64,000 nt of DNA from JAHQVK01 sp036788295 (GCA_036788295.1 DAIQNR010000005.1:1-64000), one strand, 5' to 3'. Numbered from the stretch's first letter, positions 26,111-35,624 are shown. Notes: generated by a model from the sequence alone, not told the origin. Numbers and translations: made by a program.

Positions 26111-28053
26111 CAGCCGGGGTCGAGGATCGTCTCGTCGGGGTCAAGAGGAGCGCGAGGGGTCGCGGAACCCGGGGGAGCCCGGTCGCGTCCAGCGTCGCCC
26201 GGACCGGACTTTCGGCCGGGGCTCGGCGTCGCCGACACCGCCTCGACGCCGCTGAGCGTGACATCGACCTCCTCCACCGCCTTTGCCCGGCGACCGGCGA
26301 GCACCCAGGCGCAAGCGACCGCGCCGAACCCAGCCCCGACCGCCGGACCGAGGCCCCCCGCCGCCCCGGCGAGCGCGGCGAGCGGCGGAGTCAGCAGCGC
26401 GGGCCACACCGGCCGGCGCTCGGCCATCGACCGCCGCGCCCCGGCCAGCGCCTCGGGAAACCCGGGGAGGGCGGGCTCCCATATCCGCGGCGGCCCTTCG
26501 TTCAGCTCGAGCCCGATGAGCAGCGGCAGCACCCGAACCGCGAGCCCCCGGGCCGGTTCGGGGCCGTCCGGATGGCAGAGAACGACGGTCTTCTTGCCGC
26601 CGAGCTCGGCCGCAGCCTCGAGCCCCGACTTGCGAAGCACCGCGGTGCGGAGCGCCTCGTCGGCGCCCGGCGGGACCGATGCAAAGAGCGCCCGGGCGAC
26701 CGCCCACGCCTCCGGCAGAGGCTCGACGTCCACGCCGAGCGCGGCGACCGGCCCGCCTTCGGGGGTCGAGAGCAAGAGCACCCGCCGCCCTTGGTCCTCG
26801 AGAAAGGACACCGTGCCCTCGAGCGACCGAGGCAGCTTCAGCCGGCTGACCCGCTCGAGCGCGGCCCGGGACCCGAGGTGCCACCTGGCCCCCTGGACCG
26901 TCCCCATCCACACGCCCCCCCGGTGGGAGAACGCCGCGCCCCGAAACCCGTCGGTCCCCCGCTCGCGGGCGGCCCGGCGAATGGCCTCTGCGTGGGGGTC
27001 GTCGGTCTCGGACACGAGCGCCGCCGCCACCCCGAGCGCGTGGGCCTTCGGGGTCTCGTCGAAGACCACCATCTCCACCGTCCCCGGGCCGACGAGCAGC
27101 GCCGGGTCGAGCTGCCACCGCGCCGCTTTGAGCAGCTCCTCGAGATCCGGAGGTCGGCGCACGATCACCCCGGCCCCGGTGAGGACCTCGAGCGCGGACC
27201 GGCGGCGCCGCTGCGCCTCGACCAGAAACAGCCCGACCGGCAAACTGAGCAAGAGACCCGCCGCCTCCGTGGCCCAGACCGCCGGATCGGGGGCCAGACC
27301 GAGCCCCCATCGAAGGGCGGCAGCGATCCCGATCGAGACCCCCGCCGCCGCCGCGACCCGGCCGCCGCCGCGGTGCTTGGCGCCCACCCGATCGATCGCC
27401 TCGTCCCGCAGGCGAAGAAGGCTGTCCCTCGGCGCCCGCGCCACCTCTACCTCGACCTCGACCTCGGGGACCCACCCCTGGAACACCGGACCGCCCCCCG
27501 CGACCTCGATCGGGCGGGCGAGGCCGATCGCTTGGCCGTCGAAGCGCACCGGCGCACCCGGGGCGAGGACCCCATCCGCGGGAACCGTCGTCCCCGCTGC
27601 GACCCGCACCCGATCCCCAGGGCCCAACTCGGCCTCGGGGACCGCGACCTCCCGTCCTCGGGACCGAACCAGCCGAGCCGAGCCGGACTCCGTCCCTCGG
27701 CGGGCTCGAGCCCGCCAAGCGGCCGCATCGAGGACCGCCGACAGCGCCGCCGCCCCCGCCACCGCCTCGAGCCCGACCGAGGTGGTCGCAGACGAGAACA
27801 CTCCGGCCACCGCGAGCGCGAAGCCGAGGCCAGCCGCGACCGCCAGCGAGCCGTGGGGACCCGGGGCCCGCTTCGCCCGCCACCCGAGCCACGACGCGGC
27901 GAGAAAGGACACCGCCGCCGCGACCGCAGGGCCGCCGAGGCCAGCGCGGACGGCCACCGCAGCGGCGGCAGCGGCGGCGGCGAGCGCCAACGAGACGACG
28001 AGGCTCGTCCCCGTCCATGAGGCTCCCGATGAAGGCTCCGCCCTGACGCGCAT
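26110..28053 (-). CDS. Pseudo-enzyme related to P1B-type ATPases
   Basis: 647-residue protein with the layout of heavy-metal P1B ATPases: N-terminal hydrophobic segments, an actuator-like domain (VPADGVL, 157-163), a hydrophobic pair before residue 280, and a phosphorylation-domain-like region. Each catalytic signature is altered. TGES aligns with IGLA (176-179), the membrane CPC with SLPVG (270-274), DKTGT with DETPK (332-336), SEHP with DDPH (351-354), and GDGxND is absent. A C-terminal tail has further hydrophobic segments and an acidic end. It cannot pump by the known mechanism. Start uncertain: ATG 28053, or ATG/TTG up to 28125. Codon use and composition match the neighbours, so it is not obviously a decayed pseudogene. 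Confidence 0.7.
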   Translation of the reverse strand: MRVRAEPSSGASWTGTSLVVSLALAAAAAAAAVAVRAGLGGPAVAAAVSFLAASWLGWRAKRAPGPHGSLAVAAGLGFALAVAGVFSSATTSVGLEAVAGAAALSAVLDAAAWRARARRGTESGSARLVRSRGREVAVPEAELGPGDRVRVAAGTTVPADGVLAPGAPVRFDGQAIGLARPIEVAGGGPVFQGWVPEVEVEVEVARAPRDSLLRLRDEAIDRVGAKHRGGGRVAAAAGVSIGIAAALRWGLGLAPDPAVWATEAAGLLLSLPVGLFLVEAQRRRRSALEVLTGAGVIVRRPPDLEELLKAARWQLDPALLVGPGTVEMVVFDETPKAHALGVAAALVSETDDPHAEAIRRAARERGTDGFRGAAFSHRGGVWMGTVQGARWHLGSRAALERVSRLKLPRSLEGTVSFLEDQGRRVLLLSTPEGGPVAALGVDVEPLPEAWAVARALFASVPPGADEALRTAVLRKSGLEAAAELGGKKTVVLCHPDGPEPARGLAVRVLPLLIGLELNEGPPRIWEPALPGFPEALAGARRSMAERRPVWPALLTPPLAALAGAAGGLGPAVGAGFGAVACAWVLAGRRAKAVEEVDVTLSGVEAVSATPSPGRKSGPGDAGRDRAPPGSATPRAPLDPDETILDPG

Positions 28054-28143
28054 GCGAGGCCTGTACCGAAGAAGCGGGCCGGGGCAAACCGCCGCCGATC
28101 GCCCGTTGACTCCCATGCCACACAAAACTTAGGCCCCGCCGCG

Positions 28144-29739
28144 ATGAAGAGTTGGTGTTTGTTCCTAGGCCTTGCGGCAGCCACCGTCGTGGGATGTCGG
28201 GGCGATGAAGACGGCGATGGCGCTTTCGACGGGGGCACGGGGACGACCGACGTCGGCCCCGGGCGGGACGTCGGACCGGGGCAGGACGTCCCCGTGGTGG
28301 TCGGAGACTGTCCGATGGGTCAGGGCTCGAGCTTCACGGTGTGCGAGCTGAAGAACCCGAACCCCCGTCAGCCCGAAATAGGGGACGTGGTCGAGGTCCA
28401 GGGGGTCGTGGTGACCACGGCCCCATTCTCGCTCACGATGGAGCTGGGCTCGGGCCTCGATGGCTTCTTCGTGCAGGACCAGGAGACGACGGCGACGCTC
28501 GAGGGCCGCTACTCGGGGGTGGTCGTGACCTATCGCGCGGACGAAGTCTCGGATCTTCCCAGCACCGGAGATGTCATCCAGGTGACGGGACGGCTTCAAG
28601 AGTTTGGTCGAGATGGGGCGGACCAGCAAACCCAGATCGAGCTCACCCGGTTCGACCGCGCCGGCACCGCCGCGCCGACGCCGCAAACGGTCTCGCCGGC
28701 CCGCATCGCGAGCGGCCCCGACGCCCGGGCCTACGAAGGCGTGCTCGTCGAGGTCCGGGACGTGGAGGCGACGCAGGTCCGGGACATCCCTGGCGCCGGC
28801 GGAAGCAGCATCTTCGGAGCCTTCCTGGTGACGGGCGATCTCGTCGTCCGAAACGGGCTCCACATGTTCAGCCAGCCCGCGCAGGGGGCGCGCTTCGCGC
28901 GGATCACGGGCATCCTCCGGGTGGGCACCGCCCCGTTCGACGCCGGCATCTACGGCCTGTTCCCCCGCACCGCGCTCGACCTCGAAGCCGGCGGAGGCGG
29001 CGGAGACACCCTCACCTCGGTGGTCGCCCTGCAGGACCCGAGCACCCCAGGCCGCCCGTCGATCTGCACGCAGACCGGCGGTCTCCAAACGAGGATGGGC
29101 ACCTGCCCGCCGGTGCGCTTCGAAGGGGTGCGCCTGACCGCCGTCGGCGCGCCGGGGGCGGGCAATCGCCGCAACCTGTACGTCCAAGATCCTTCGGCGA
29201 TGGACGGGCGCTTCGCCGGGGTCCGGGTCTTCTCCGCCAACATCGAGGGGGGCGATCCTTCGGTGGGAAGCACGGGGACCCTGACCGGGGTGGCGGTGCT
29301 GTTCAACGGCGGCCTGCAGGTGGCGGACGCAACCTTCACCGTCACCGGTCCGGGCGAAGCGATCCCGCCGGTGGTGGTGACGCCCCAAGACATCCCGGGA
29401 ACGGTCACGCTGACCGGGGGCGAGGTGACGAACCCCTACGAAGGGGTGCTGGTCCGGGTCGAGAACGTGGACGTGACCGAGCGCTGCATCGACAGCAACG
29501 GCGACCGAGGCCTGTTCGGGGTCACCGGCGGGGTCATCATCGGCGTCGCGTTCCCCTACGCCTACAACGGTCGGTCGCGCATGGGCGTCATGCACACCTG
29601 CGCATCCATGGACCGGGAGGACGACCAACGCACGGTGGGGGACCGGTTCCGCGCCATCACCGGCGTGATGGACTACGCCTTCGACACCTTCCGCCTCACC
29701 CCCCGCGGCGACGCCGATCTCGATCGGGAGATGAACTAA
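28144..29739 (+). CDS. Large lipoprotein with repeated OB-like modules
   Basis: 531-residue predicted outer-membrane or surface lipoprotein. Signal peptide with lipobox VVGC (lipid-bearing Cys18), then an acidic/Gly linker (about 20-55). The rest contains repeated beta-rich modules resembling the OB-like domains found in secreted nucleases; two matching copies of the phrase YEGVLV-R-x-V (YEGVLVEVRDVE and YEGVLVRVENVD) show an internal duplication. No nuclease domain follows, so it may be a binding module alone. Divergent from the pseudo-ATPase with fewer than 100 bases between starts. Function unknown. Confidence 0.75.
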   Translation: MKSWCLFLGLAAATVVGCRGDEDGDGAFDGGTGTTDVGPGRDVGPGQDVPVVVGDCPMGQGSSFTVCELKNPNPRQPEIGDVVEVQGVVVTTAPFSLTMELGSGLDGFFVQDQETTATLEGRYSGVVVTYRADEVSDLPSTGDVIQVTGRLQEFGRDGADQQTQIELTRFDRAGTAAPTPQTVSPARIASGPDARAYEGVLVEVRDVEATQVRDIPGAGGSSIFGAFLVTGDLVVRNGLHMFSQPAQGARFARITGILRVGTAPFDAGIYGLFPRTALDLEAGGGGGDTLTSVVALQDPSTPGRPSICTQTGGLQTRMGTCPPVRFEGVRLTAVGAPGAGNRRNLYVQDPSAMDGRFAGVRVFSANIEGGDPSVGSTGTLTGVAVLFNGGLQVADATFTVTGPGEAIPPVVVTPQDIPGTVTLTGGEVTNPYEGVLVRVENVDVTERCIDSNGDRGLFGVTGGVIIGVAFPYAYNGRSRMGVMHTCASMDREDDQRTVGDRFRAITGVMDYAFDTFRLTPRGDADLDREMN

Positions 29740-29914
29740 GGGCCCGGGCAGAGGTTAGCGGTGCAAGTTCGTCGAGCCATCGTCGTCGCTGTTGGTGGCG
29801 CGAGGAGGGAGCATACCGAGCGTCTGTGACCGACGAGAGCGAAGCGGCGACGCCGCCAGCGGCGGCGAGGGCCGGCGAGATTGTGCCGATAATTTCTGTC
29901 CGGGCCCTAAGGTC
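29733..29914. repeat. Imperfect terminal inverted repeat pair
   Basis: Two 27-base arms at 29733-29759 and 29888-29914 are inverted copies with 21 of 27 positions matching, including a perfect AGGGCCCGG core. They enclose 128 bases with no gene, so the whole looks like a small mobile-element relic (MITE-like) or a large RNA stem. The left arm covers the stop codon of the upstream lipoprotein. No target-site duplication is obvious. The rest of the gap to 29985 holds nothing I recognise. Confidence 0.4.
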
Positions 29915-29985
29915 CTGCGACGAGATCACCTGCACCATCTCGCCGCCATGCGCGATTTGGCCCGCAGTTTGCTGACCGTCACCCC

Positions 29986-31494
29986 ATGAACGTGTGGGGT
30001 GTGCATTTCCCAAACGCCAAATCCTGGAAGCTCGAGCCGCTGTCCGTCGCAGCGCGGGTGGCTGCCCTTGTCCTCACCGGCGCGTGGTTTTTCTGCGCGT
30101 GCGGGGGAAGCGAGGTGCAGCGTGCAGGCGACGCTGGCCCCCGCGAAGACGTTGGCACCCACGAAGACGCTGCGGTGGAGCCCACCAGCTGCACGATCGA
30201 CGCTGACATCGACCGGAACCTGAGCGTCGGGGCCGGGGAGCGGCGGTGCTTCTCCTTGGCGGTCACGGAGGGCGGCGAGGTGCAGCCGCCCTCCGCGACG
30301 ACCGCTCGGGTTTGGCTTCGCGAGGACGGTCTCGTGTGCGTGCGCGCCGCCGCTGTCGGCGAAGAAACCTACGAAGAGATCGCGCTCGAAGTGCATTGTG
30401 ACGACCCGGCGAGCGACGCGCCGGTGGTCGCGACCCATACCGTCAACCTGCTCACCCGCCCGATCGGATTTCGACCCCTTCCCGCCTGGCAGGAGAATGT
30501 CGACGGGCCCCTGGCCCGTGAGTATTTTGGCATCTTCATCGACGAGGAGGACAGCGACAGCCTCTACGTCTACGGCGGCTTTCACTACCAGCCCCGGCAG
30601 TTCACGCCAGGGTTTGATCTGTGGCGTCTCGACCTCGCGAACGAGACCTGGACGCAGCTCGAATGGGAGGGCGACGGCCACCGCATGGCGGGGTTCGGAG
30701 CGGCCCGGTGGCCGGGGACCCGCACCGCCCTTCTCTTCGGCGGTCTCGAAGCGACCGGCTTTGGCTTCGCGCTGCCGTTTCGGCTCTCGGTGCTCGACTA
30801 CGCAGCGGAGCCGCCGGCGTTCACTGCGCTGGCTCCGACCGGAGCGCCCGCCGCCGGCACCTACCAGCCCGCGCTCTTCTACGACGAGCCCCGGTCCCAG
30901 TTCATCGCCGTTGGGGGCCAAGACCTGAGCGGCACCCACATGGACATCACCGGGTTCGACCCGGCCGCGAACTCCTGGTTTCGGATCCCGAGCGAGGCCG
31001 ACCCCATGTTCGGCCGACCGGATGGCCGCACCGGCTTCTTCTGGGCCCACGACCCCGCCGCTCGCCGGCTCATCGCGTACTCAGGCGAGCGCGGGGGCAA
31101 TGAGCAGGGGGGGTGCAACTGCGCCGACGACACCTGGCTGCTGGAGTTGGGCCAGGACCCGCCGCGCTGGCGAAGGCTCGTCCTGCCCGGCGAGCCGCTC
31201 GGCCGGCGCAACGGGCTGTTCGGGTTCGACCCGGTGAACGAGCGCTTCTTCGTGTTCGGCGGAACGCGCGACGGCATGCTCACCTCGGCCGGGTTGTTTG
31301 CGCTCGAGCTGGATGAAGGTCGCGAGCGCTGGGTGCAGATCCCGCTCCCCGACGCCGGAGCCCCTCCCGTGCGCAGCTCGGGGGCGATGGTGTTCGATCC
31401 CGCACGGCGCCGCATGCTGCTCGGCTTTGGCAACGACGGAGCCGCCATCTACGCTGACTTGTGGGAGATGGCGCTCGACGGCGGGGCCCGATAG
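29986..31494 (+). CDS. Kelch-like beta-propeller lipoprotein
   Basis: 502-residue exported protein. Residues 1-39 form a signal peptide ending near CACGG, probably lipid-modified although the lipobox is weak. An acidic linker and a small Cys-containing domain (about 60-145) follow, then a C-terminal propeller (about 160-500) with kelch-type repeats: SLYVYGGFH, TALLFGG, QFIAVGGQ, FFVFGGTRDG and RMLLGFGNDG, each followed by a Trp a few residues downstream. Likely a surface interaction protein. It converges with the metalloprotease gene with only 8 bases between stops. Confidence 0.8.
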   Translation: MNVWGVHFPNAKSWKLEPLSVAARVAALVLTGAWFFCACGGSEVQRAGDAGPREDVGTHEDAAVEPTSCTIDADIDRNLSVGAGERRCFSLAVTEGGEVQPPSATTARVWLREDGLVCVRAAAVGEETYEEIALEVHCDDPASDAPVVATHTVNLLTRPIGFRPLPAWQENVDGPLAREYFGIFIDEEDSDSLYVYGGFHYQPRQFTPGFDLWRLDLANETWTQLEWEGDGHRMAGFGAARWPGTRTALLFGGLEATGFGFALPFRLSVLDYAAEPPAFTALAPTGAPAAGTYQPALFYDEPRSQFIAVGGQDLSGTHMDITGFDPAANSWFRIPSEADPMFGRPDGRTGFFWAHDPAARRLIAYSGERGGNEQGGCNCADDTWLLELGQDPPRWRRLVLPGEPLGRRNGLFGFDPVNERFFVFGGTRDGMLTSAGLFALELDEGRERWVQIPLPDAGAPPVRSSGAMVFDPARRRMLLGFGNDGAAIYADLWEMALDGGAR

Positions 31495-31502
31495 CCGGCG
31501 GC

Positions 31503-33386
31503 TCACCGCCCCTTGCGGAGACGACCAAAGCACAGCGCAGCGGCCAGAATCAGGAACACCAAACCCGGACCCTCTCGGCCGGTCCGGGTGTGCGCGCAGC
31601 CTCCAGTGCAGTCCGGATCGCAGTCACAGTCCCGGTCGCACTGCGTGGTCCGGTCGCACGGACAGTAGCCCTCCACCGGCGCTGGCGTGCGGTCGCGGGG
31701 GGCGTCCGGACGGCCGACGCCTCGGGGCCAGCACAAGCCCTGAACGCTGCCCGATGGCGCCGCGCACGAGAGCCCCGTGGGGCAGGCATCGGGGTTGGTG
31801 GTCACGCACTCGTTGGTGCACAGGCGCAGGTCTCCGATCACCCGGCACAGCCGGCTCGTGCACTCCGCGTCGGAGCGGCATGACTCGCCGAGCTGCTTGA
31901 ATCCGGCGAGCGGCATGCAAATCGGAGCCGCCAGGCCGGCGTTCACGCAATCGAAGTTGGCCGGACATTCCTCGGCGAGCCCGCGCGGGCACACCGCGTA
32001 GCAGAGAGCCGAATCGAGCCCCTGCTCCGGATCGAAGGCGCACAGCGACCGGTCGTCGCACTGTTCGGGCGCGCACGGCTCGCCAGGCCGGGCGACCTCG
32101 GCGCAAAACGCGGTGTTCGCGACCCCTGGCACCGCGCGGCAAACCGAGCGCTCGGTCCCGCAGCTCTCCCCGGCCCGGCGCGGATCGCACAGCGCGTAGC
32201 AGAAGTTCACGTCCGTCCAGTACGAGAAGCAGCCGTGGCCGGGTTTGCAGGTCCCGTTGCCGAAGCAGGTCTGCAGGTGCCCGCCCCGCCCGCCGGGGCT
32301 GCAGATTCCCTGGGTGGGCACACACACCGCGATCTGCGTCGTCCGTTGCTGGGTCAGCTCGCACTGGAACCCGGCCGGGCACTGCGCCGGTTGCCCCGGC
32401 GTCGGATCGCAAGGGCGGCTGCAGAACGGGGCGTTCTGGTTGCGGTTCGGCACCGTGACGCAGAGCCCAGTGACGCAGTGCTCGTGGAGGTTGCACGGGT
32501 CGCACAGCTCGTCGACCGGTTCCGGCTTCAGGCAGTAACCCTGGCCGTTCTCGGCCAGCTCGCACGTGAATCCGGACGGACAGCGCCCCGCCCGGCCGGG
32601 CTCGCATTCCCGGGAGCAATACCGCTCGTTTCGAGCCCCGTCGTCGATGCAGATCGACTCGGAGCAGTTCGTGTGGGTGAGGCACGGCGCGCCCACCGGG
32701 GCGCCCTCGCCAGCCCCAGGGGCATTCGGGAGCGGGCGTCCGTTCGAGTACAGCGCGCACACGCCCTCGACGTCGTTTCGGGCCGGCCGGCGCATGACCG
32801 GCTTGTTGTTGGCGGCGAACATCGCCGCCTCCGGGTCCTCGCTGTGCCCAAGACCGAGGAAATGGCCGACCTCGTGAAACATCACCGTCTCGAAGTCGAC
32901 CGCCGGCGGGCTGCCCTGCCCCGCCGCGGCTTCGCTCGTCGTCCACCGCCAGTGCACTCCGTTGAAGACGATGTCGGCGTCGAGGATCACCCGGTTCTCG
33001 TCCAGGGTGTACGCGGTGAACGTCAGGGCGAGCGTGCCTCGGTCCCCGGGCCACGCGTCCGCGTCATCGGCGAAGAACACCCGATTCGCGTCGTCCACTT
33101 GGATGATGTTCCGCTGCTCCGGCGAAGAGGGCGAAAATGTCTGCTGAGAGAACGACAGCAGACTGCACGAGACCTCCTCCCACGCCGCAAAGGCCCTCCG
33201 GACGGCCGCCACCACCGGCTCGCCGCCGAGCTGCCGAGAACCCGCAGGGTCCACCATGTAGGGCACCGGCCGAGAAGCGGCGTCCGGCCACCGGTGCCCC
33301 GGCGCCGAGAACGCCGCGGCCCCGGTCGGAGCGAGCAGGGGAAACGAGGCCAAGAGGCCCGCGAGCAGTCGTCGGAGGTCGGACAT
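31503..33386 (-). CDS. Secreted matrixin-type metalloprotease with Cys-rich region
   Basis: 627-residue secreted zinc protease. Signal peptide (1 to about 25), then a metzincin catalytic domain with HEVGHFLGLGH (171-181) and a downstream Met turn (VMRRP). Residues about 225-600 are a long Cys-rich region of repeated CxxxxxC-type units of the kind common in myxobacterial secreted proteins. The C-terminus is a MYXO-CTERM-like sorting signal: TGGCAHTRTG, a hydrophobic helix (LVFLILAAALCF) and the basic end GRLRKGR. It is probably cleaved and anchored at the cell surface. Start ATG 33386 is chosen for the GGGAG upstream and the signal peptide; an in-frame start at 33428 would spoil the latter. 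Confidence 0.87.
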   Translation of the reverse strand: MSDLRRLLAGLLASFPLLAPTGAAAFSAPGHRWPDAASRPVPYMVDPAGSRQLGGEPVVAAVRRAFAAWEEVSCSLLSFSQQTFSPSSPEQRNIIQVDDANRVFFADDADAWPGDRGTLALTFTAYTLDENRVILDADIVFNGVHWRWTTSEAAAGQGSPPAVDFETVMFHEVGHFLGLGHSEDPEAAMFAANNKPVMRRPARNDVEGVCALYSNGRPLPNAPGAGEGAPVGAPCLTHTNCSESICIDDGARNERYCSRECEPGRAGRCPSGFTCELAENGQGYCLKPEPVDELCDPCNLHEHCVTGLCVTVPNRNQNAPFCSRPCDPTPGQPAQCPAGFQCELTQQRTTQIAVCVPTQGICSPGGRGGHLQTCFGNGTCKPGHGCFSYWTDVNFCYALCDPRRAGESCGTERSVCRAVPGVANTAFCAEVARPGEPCAPEQCDDRSLCAFDPEQGLDSALCYAVCPRGLAEECPANFDCVNAGLAAPICMPLAGFKQLGESCRSDAECTSRLCRVIGDLRLCTNECVTTNPDACPTGLSCAAPSGSVQGLCWPRGVGRPDAPRDRTPAPVEGYCPCDRTTQCDRDCDCDPDCTGGCAHTRTGREGPGLVFLILAAALCFGRLRKGR

Positions 33387-33503
33387 TGGGGCTCCCGCAG
33401 TCTCGACGGCGGCGGCGCCGGCGAGCAACCTCGGTATCGACCGGCCGGGGCGCCAGGTTGCCTCCGCTCGGCCCAGCGCCCTCTTCGAGCGAGGCTCGTC
33501 CGC

Positions 33504-33944
33504 TCAGCTCCCCTCTTCGGCCACGAACAGCTCGACTTTCGCCACGCCCTCGAAACCGAGCGCGTTCGCCGCGGCCCGTGAGAGGTCGATCACCCGCCGC
33601 TCGTGAAACGGCCCTCGATCGTTGACCCGACACCGGACCCGTCGGCCGGACTTCGGACGAACCACCTCGACCACCGTCCCGAACCGCAGCCGGCGGTGGG
33701 CGCAGGTCAGCGCCTGCGGATCGTACGGCTCCCCGGTGGCCGTCGGCCGGCCGGCCAGAGAGTCGGCGTACCTAGAGGCGTAGCCCGACCCAACGGACCT
33801 CATGGCCACGCTCGACGTCGCCACCGTGGATGTCGTGGACGTGGTGGATGGGGTCGACGTCCGGACAGCACCGCCCGGGCCTTGCCCGGTCGGCTCCGAG
33901 CAGGCCGCCAGGGCGAGCACCAGGAATGCGCAAATTCGCAGCAT
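33504..33944 (-). CDS. rlpA: RlpA-like double-psi beta-barrel lipoprotein
   Basis: 146-residue lipoprotein. Lipobox LAAC with Cys15, a Ser/Thr-rich linker (about 25-50), then the RlpA double-psi barrel with GYASRYADSLAGRPTATGEPYD, the catalytic-type Asp in VNDRGPF, and RVIDLSRAAANAL. RlpA proteins bind or cleave denuded peptidoglycan glycans at septa. The SPOR domain of many family members is absent. It follows the two-domain LPP20 lipoprotein by 69 bases on the same strand. Confidence 0.88.
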   Translation of the reverse strand: MLRICAFLVLALAACSEPTGQGPGGAVRTSTPSTTSTTSTVATSSVAMRSVGSGYASRYADSLAGRPTATGEPYDPQALTCAHRRLRFGTVVEVVRPKSGRRVRCRVNDRGPFHERRVIDLSRAAANALGFEGVAKVELFVAEEGS

Positions 33945-34013
33945 CGGGTGAAGGCTATCGGTCGGCCAACGGGGGACGCAAGCGCGGCACCGCGGGGCGG
34001 CCCATCCGAGCGC

Positions 34014-35624
34014 TCAGCGTCCGAAATATCGGTCGATGTCGCGAGCCATCGAGGGGACCTTGTTTTGGCACACCTTGAACGCGGCGGTGGCCGCTGCGGC
34101 TTCGCGAGATCCCCGGCTGCCCTTCTCGGATCCGGTCACGGTGCGCAGCGTCGCTCCGGTCCTGCCGTTGATGAGCCGGAGGGTCAGCGTCGCCTCGATG
34201 ACGTCGCTGCCTGCGACCCGGCCTCGAGATTCGGCCCGGACCGTCCCCTCGATGCGCACGTCGGCGGCCGCCGAGAGGCGGGGCGGAGTGGCGCTCGTCT
34301 CGTCCACCACCACCTGCTCGAGGGTATGGCCGGCGTCGAGCAGCGCCGTCTCGAGGCAAGCCCGGACCCGCTCCGCCCCCGGCCCCGCGAGCGACACGCC
34401 GAACCGCAGCCGCGCCGACGTCGCCTGCAGCAGGTCGAGCAGCTCGGGGATCGACGTCGGCGCCGGCACGCCACGGCCATCGAGCACCCGCAGGTCGGCG
34501 TCCAGAGCCTGCCGCTCGCCGAGCTGGCCCAGAGCTCGGCGGAGCACGGGCAGCCGCTCGATGTCGCTCGGCGCCCGCTGCGCCGCCCCGATCTGGCTCT
34601 GGATCGATCGGTCGAGGCCTTGAATTCGATCCCGGAGCGTGGCGGCGGCGCGGGCCCGGTCGATCACCGCGAGCGACCAGGTCCGGCCGTCGGGCGCCTG
34701 CCATCGGGCCTCGATCTCGGACATGGGCACCACCTTCTCGGACCTCACCATCGAGTGCTCAGAGACCCGCTCGACCTCCTCCCACGCCGAGCCGGTGCGC
34801 GAATTGACCTCCTTCGCCGCGCTCTGGAAGCTCTCGGCGACGGTTCGGATGTTGGCTTCGAAGATGAGCGCCAGCGCGCCCCGCGCGCTCGCGTCGGCGG
34901 CGGCGGGGGTCGCCCCTTCAGCGCTCGCGCACAGGTAGCGGGCCCGGTCGCACGCGCCATCCACCCACGGCGGCCGTGGGCCACCGGCGGCAGGAGCGCC
35001 AGGGCTTTGCGAGCCGCCGAGCGGGGCCGCGGAGAGCGGAGCCACCCCCGCGGGCGCAGGCGCCGCGCGGGCAGGGGGACCGGCCAGGTCGGCCTCGAGT
35101 CCCTTCAGCACCCTCTCACCGTTCTTCTCGACCCACTCCGACAGCCCCGCGCCCATCTGGGAGCCGGCGACCGCGATCCGCTGCGACCGCTCGAAATCGA
35201 GCTCCACGAGCGCGAACCAAGCGCCCGACCGGGGATCGAGCCACATGTCCTTTCCTTCGGCCCCCTTCACGAGCTGGGCCGAGAACGTCTTGATCGCCTG
35301 CTCCACGTTCTGTGCTTCATCGCTGGCGCTCATGTCGCCCGCGGTCGTGGACGCCTGGAAGTCCTTCATGAGCGAGGCGGAGTAGACCTCCAGGATGCGG
35401 GATATCTCGGCCCGAGCCCGGTTTCGCGCCGTGTCCTGAGCGAGCGGCGGGTTCTGGATGCCGGTGACCGAGCCGACCCCGACGATCCCGTTGCCTACGA
35501 TTCGGGAACCCCGGGCGACCCAGGCCGGCGCCCCCTCCGGGACTTTGCGAGCCGATGAGCTCGAGCCGCCGCAGGCGGCGAGAAGGAGGGCGAGCGTGGT
35601 CGATGTTCGGGCGATTGCGAGCAT
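34014..35624 (-). CDS. Two-domain LPP20-family lipoprotein
   Basis: 536-residue lipoprotein (lipobox LAAC, Cys18). The N-terminal domain (about 30-170) is an LPP20-type module with NRARAEISRILEVYSASLM, strongly similar to the whole protein encoded at 38981-39562. A Pro/Ala linker (about 185-225) leads to a second, more distant LPP20-like domain (WVDGACDRARYLCASAEG). The C-terminal 150 residues resemble a CsgG/LpoB-like nucleotide-fold lipoprotein domain by pattern (VRACLETALLDAG). Likely periplasmic face of the outer membrane. It groups with LpoB and COG3014-like genes; function unknown. Confidence 0.75.
   Translation of the reverse strand: MLAIARTSTTLALLLAACGGSSSSARKVPEGAPAWVARGSRIVGNGIVGVGSVTGIQNPPLAQDTARNRARAEISRILEVYSASLMKDFQASTTAGDMSASDEAQNVEQAIKTFSAQLVKGAEGKDMWLDPRSGAWFALVELDFERSQRIAVAGSQMGAGLSEWVEKNGERVLKGLEADLAGPPARAAPAPAGVAPLSAAPLGGSQSPGAPAAGGPRPPWVDGACDRARYLCASAEGATPAAADASARGALALIFEANIRTVAESFQSAAKEVNSRTGSAWEEVERVSEHSMVRSEKVVPMSEIEARWQAPDGRTWSLAVIDRARAAATLRDRIQGLDRSIQSQIGAAQRAPSDIERLPVLRRALGQLGERQALDADLRVLDGRGVPAPTSIPELLDLLQATSARLRFGVSLAGPGAERVRACLETALLDAGHTLEQVVVDETSATPPRLSAAADVRIEGTVRAESRGRVAGSDVIEATLTLRLINGRTGATLRTVTGSEKGSRGSREAAAATAAFKVCQNKVPSMARDIDRYFGR

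Noticed and set aside
26110..28053. Annotating the P1B relative as a working copper or zinc exporter
   Set aside because: The metal-binding CPC and the phosphorylation motif are both absent.
29696..30013. Short minus-strand frame through the inverted-repeat region (contains QVISSQDLRARTEIIG)
   Set aside because: It briefly looked like a transposase remnant, but it overlaps two genes and no recognised transposase motif is present.
32235..33581. A 448-codon plus-strand frame opposite the metalloprotease
   Set aside because: Composition is that of an antisense shadow (Arg, Pro, Ala), while the minus strand has a protease with intact zinc site and signal peptide.
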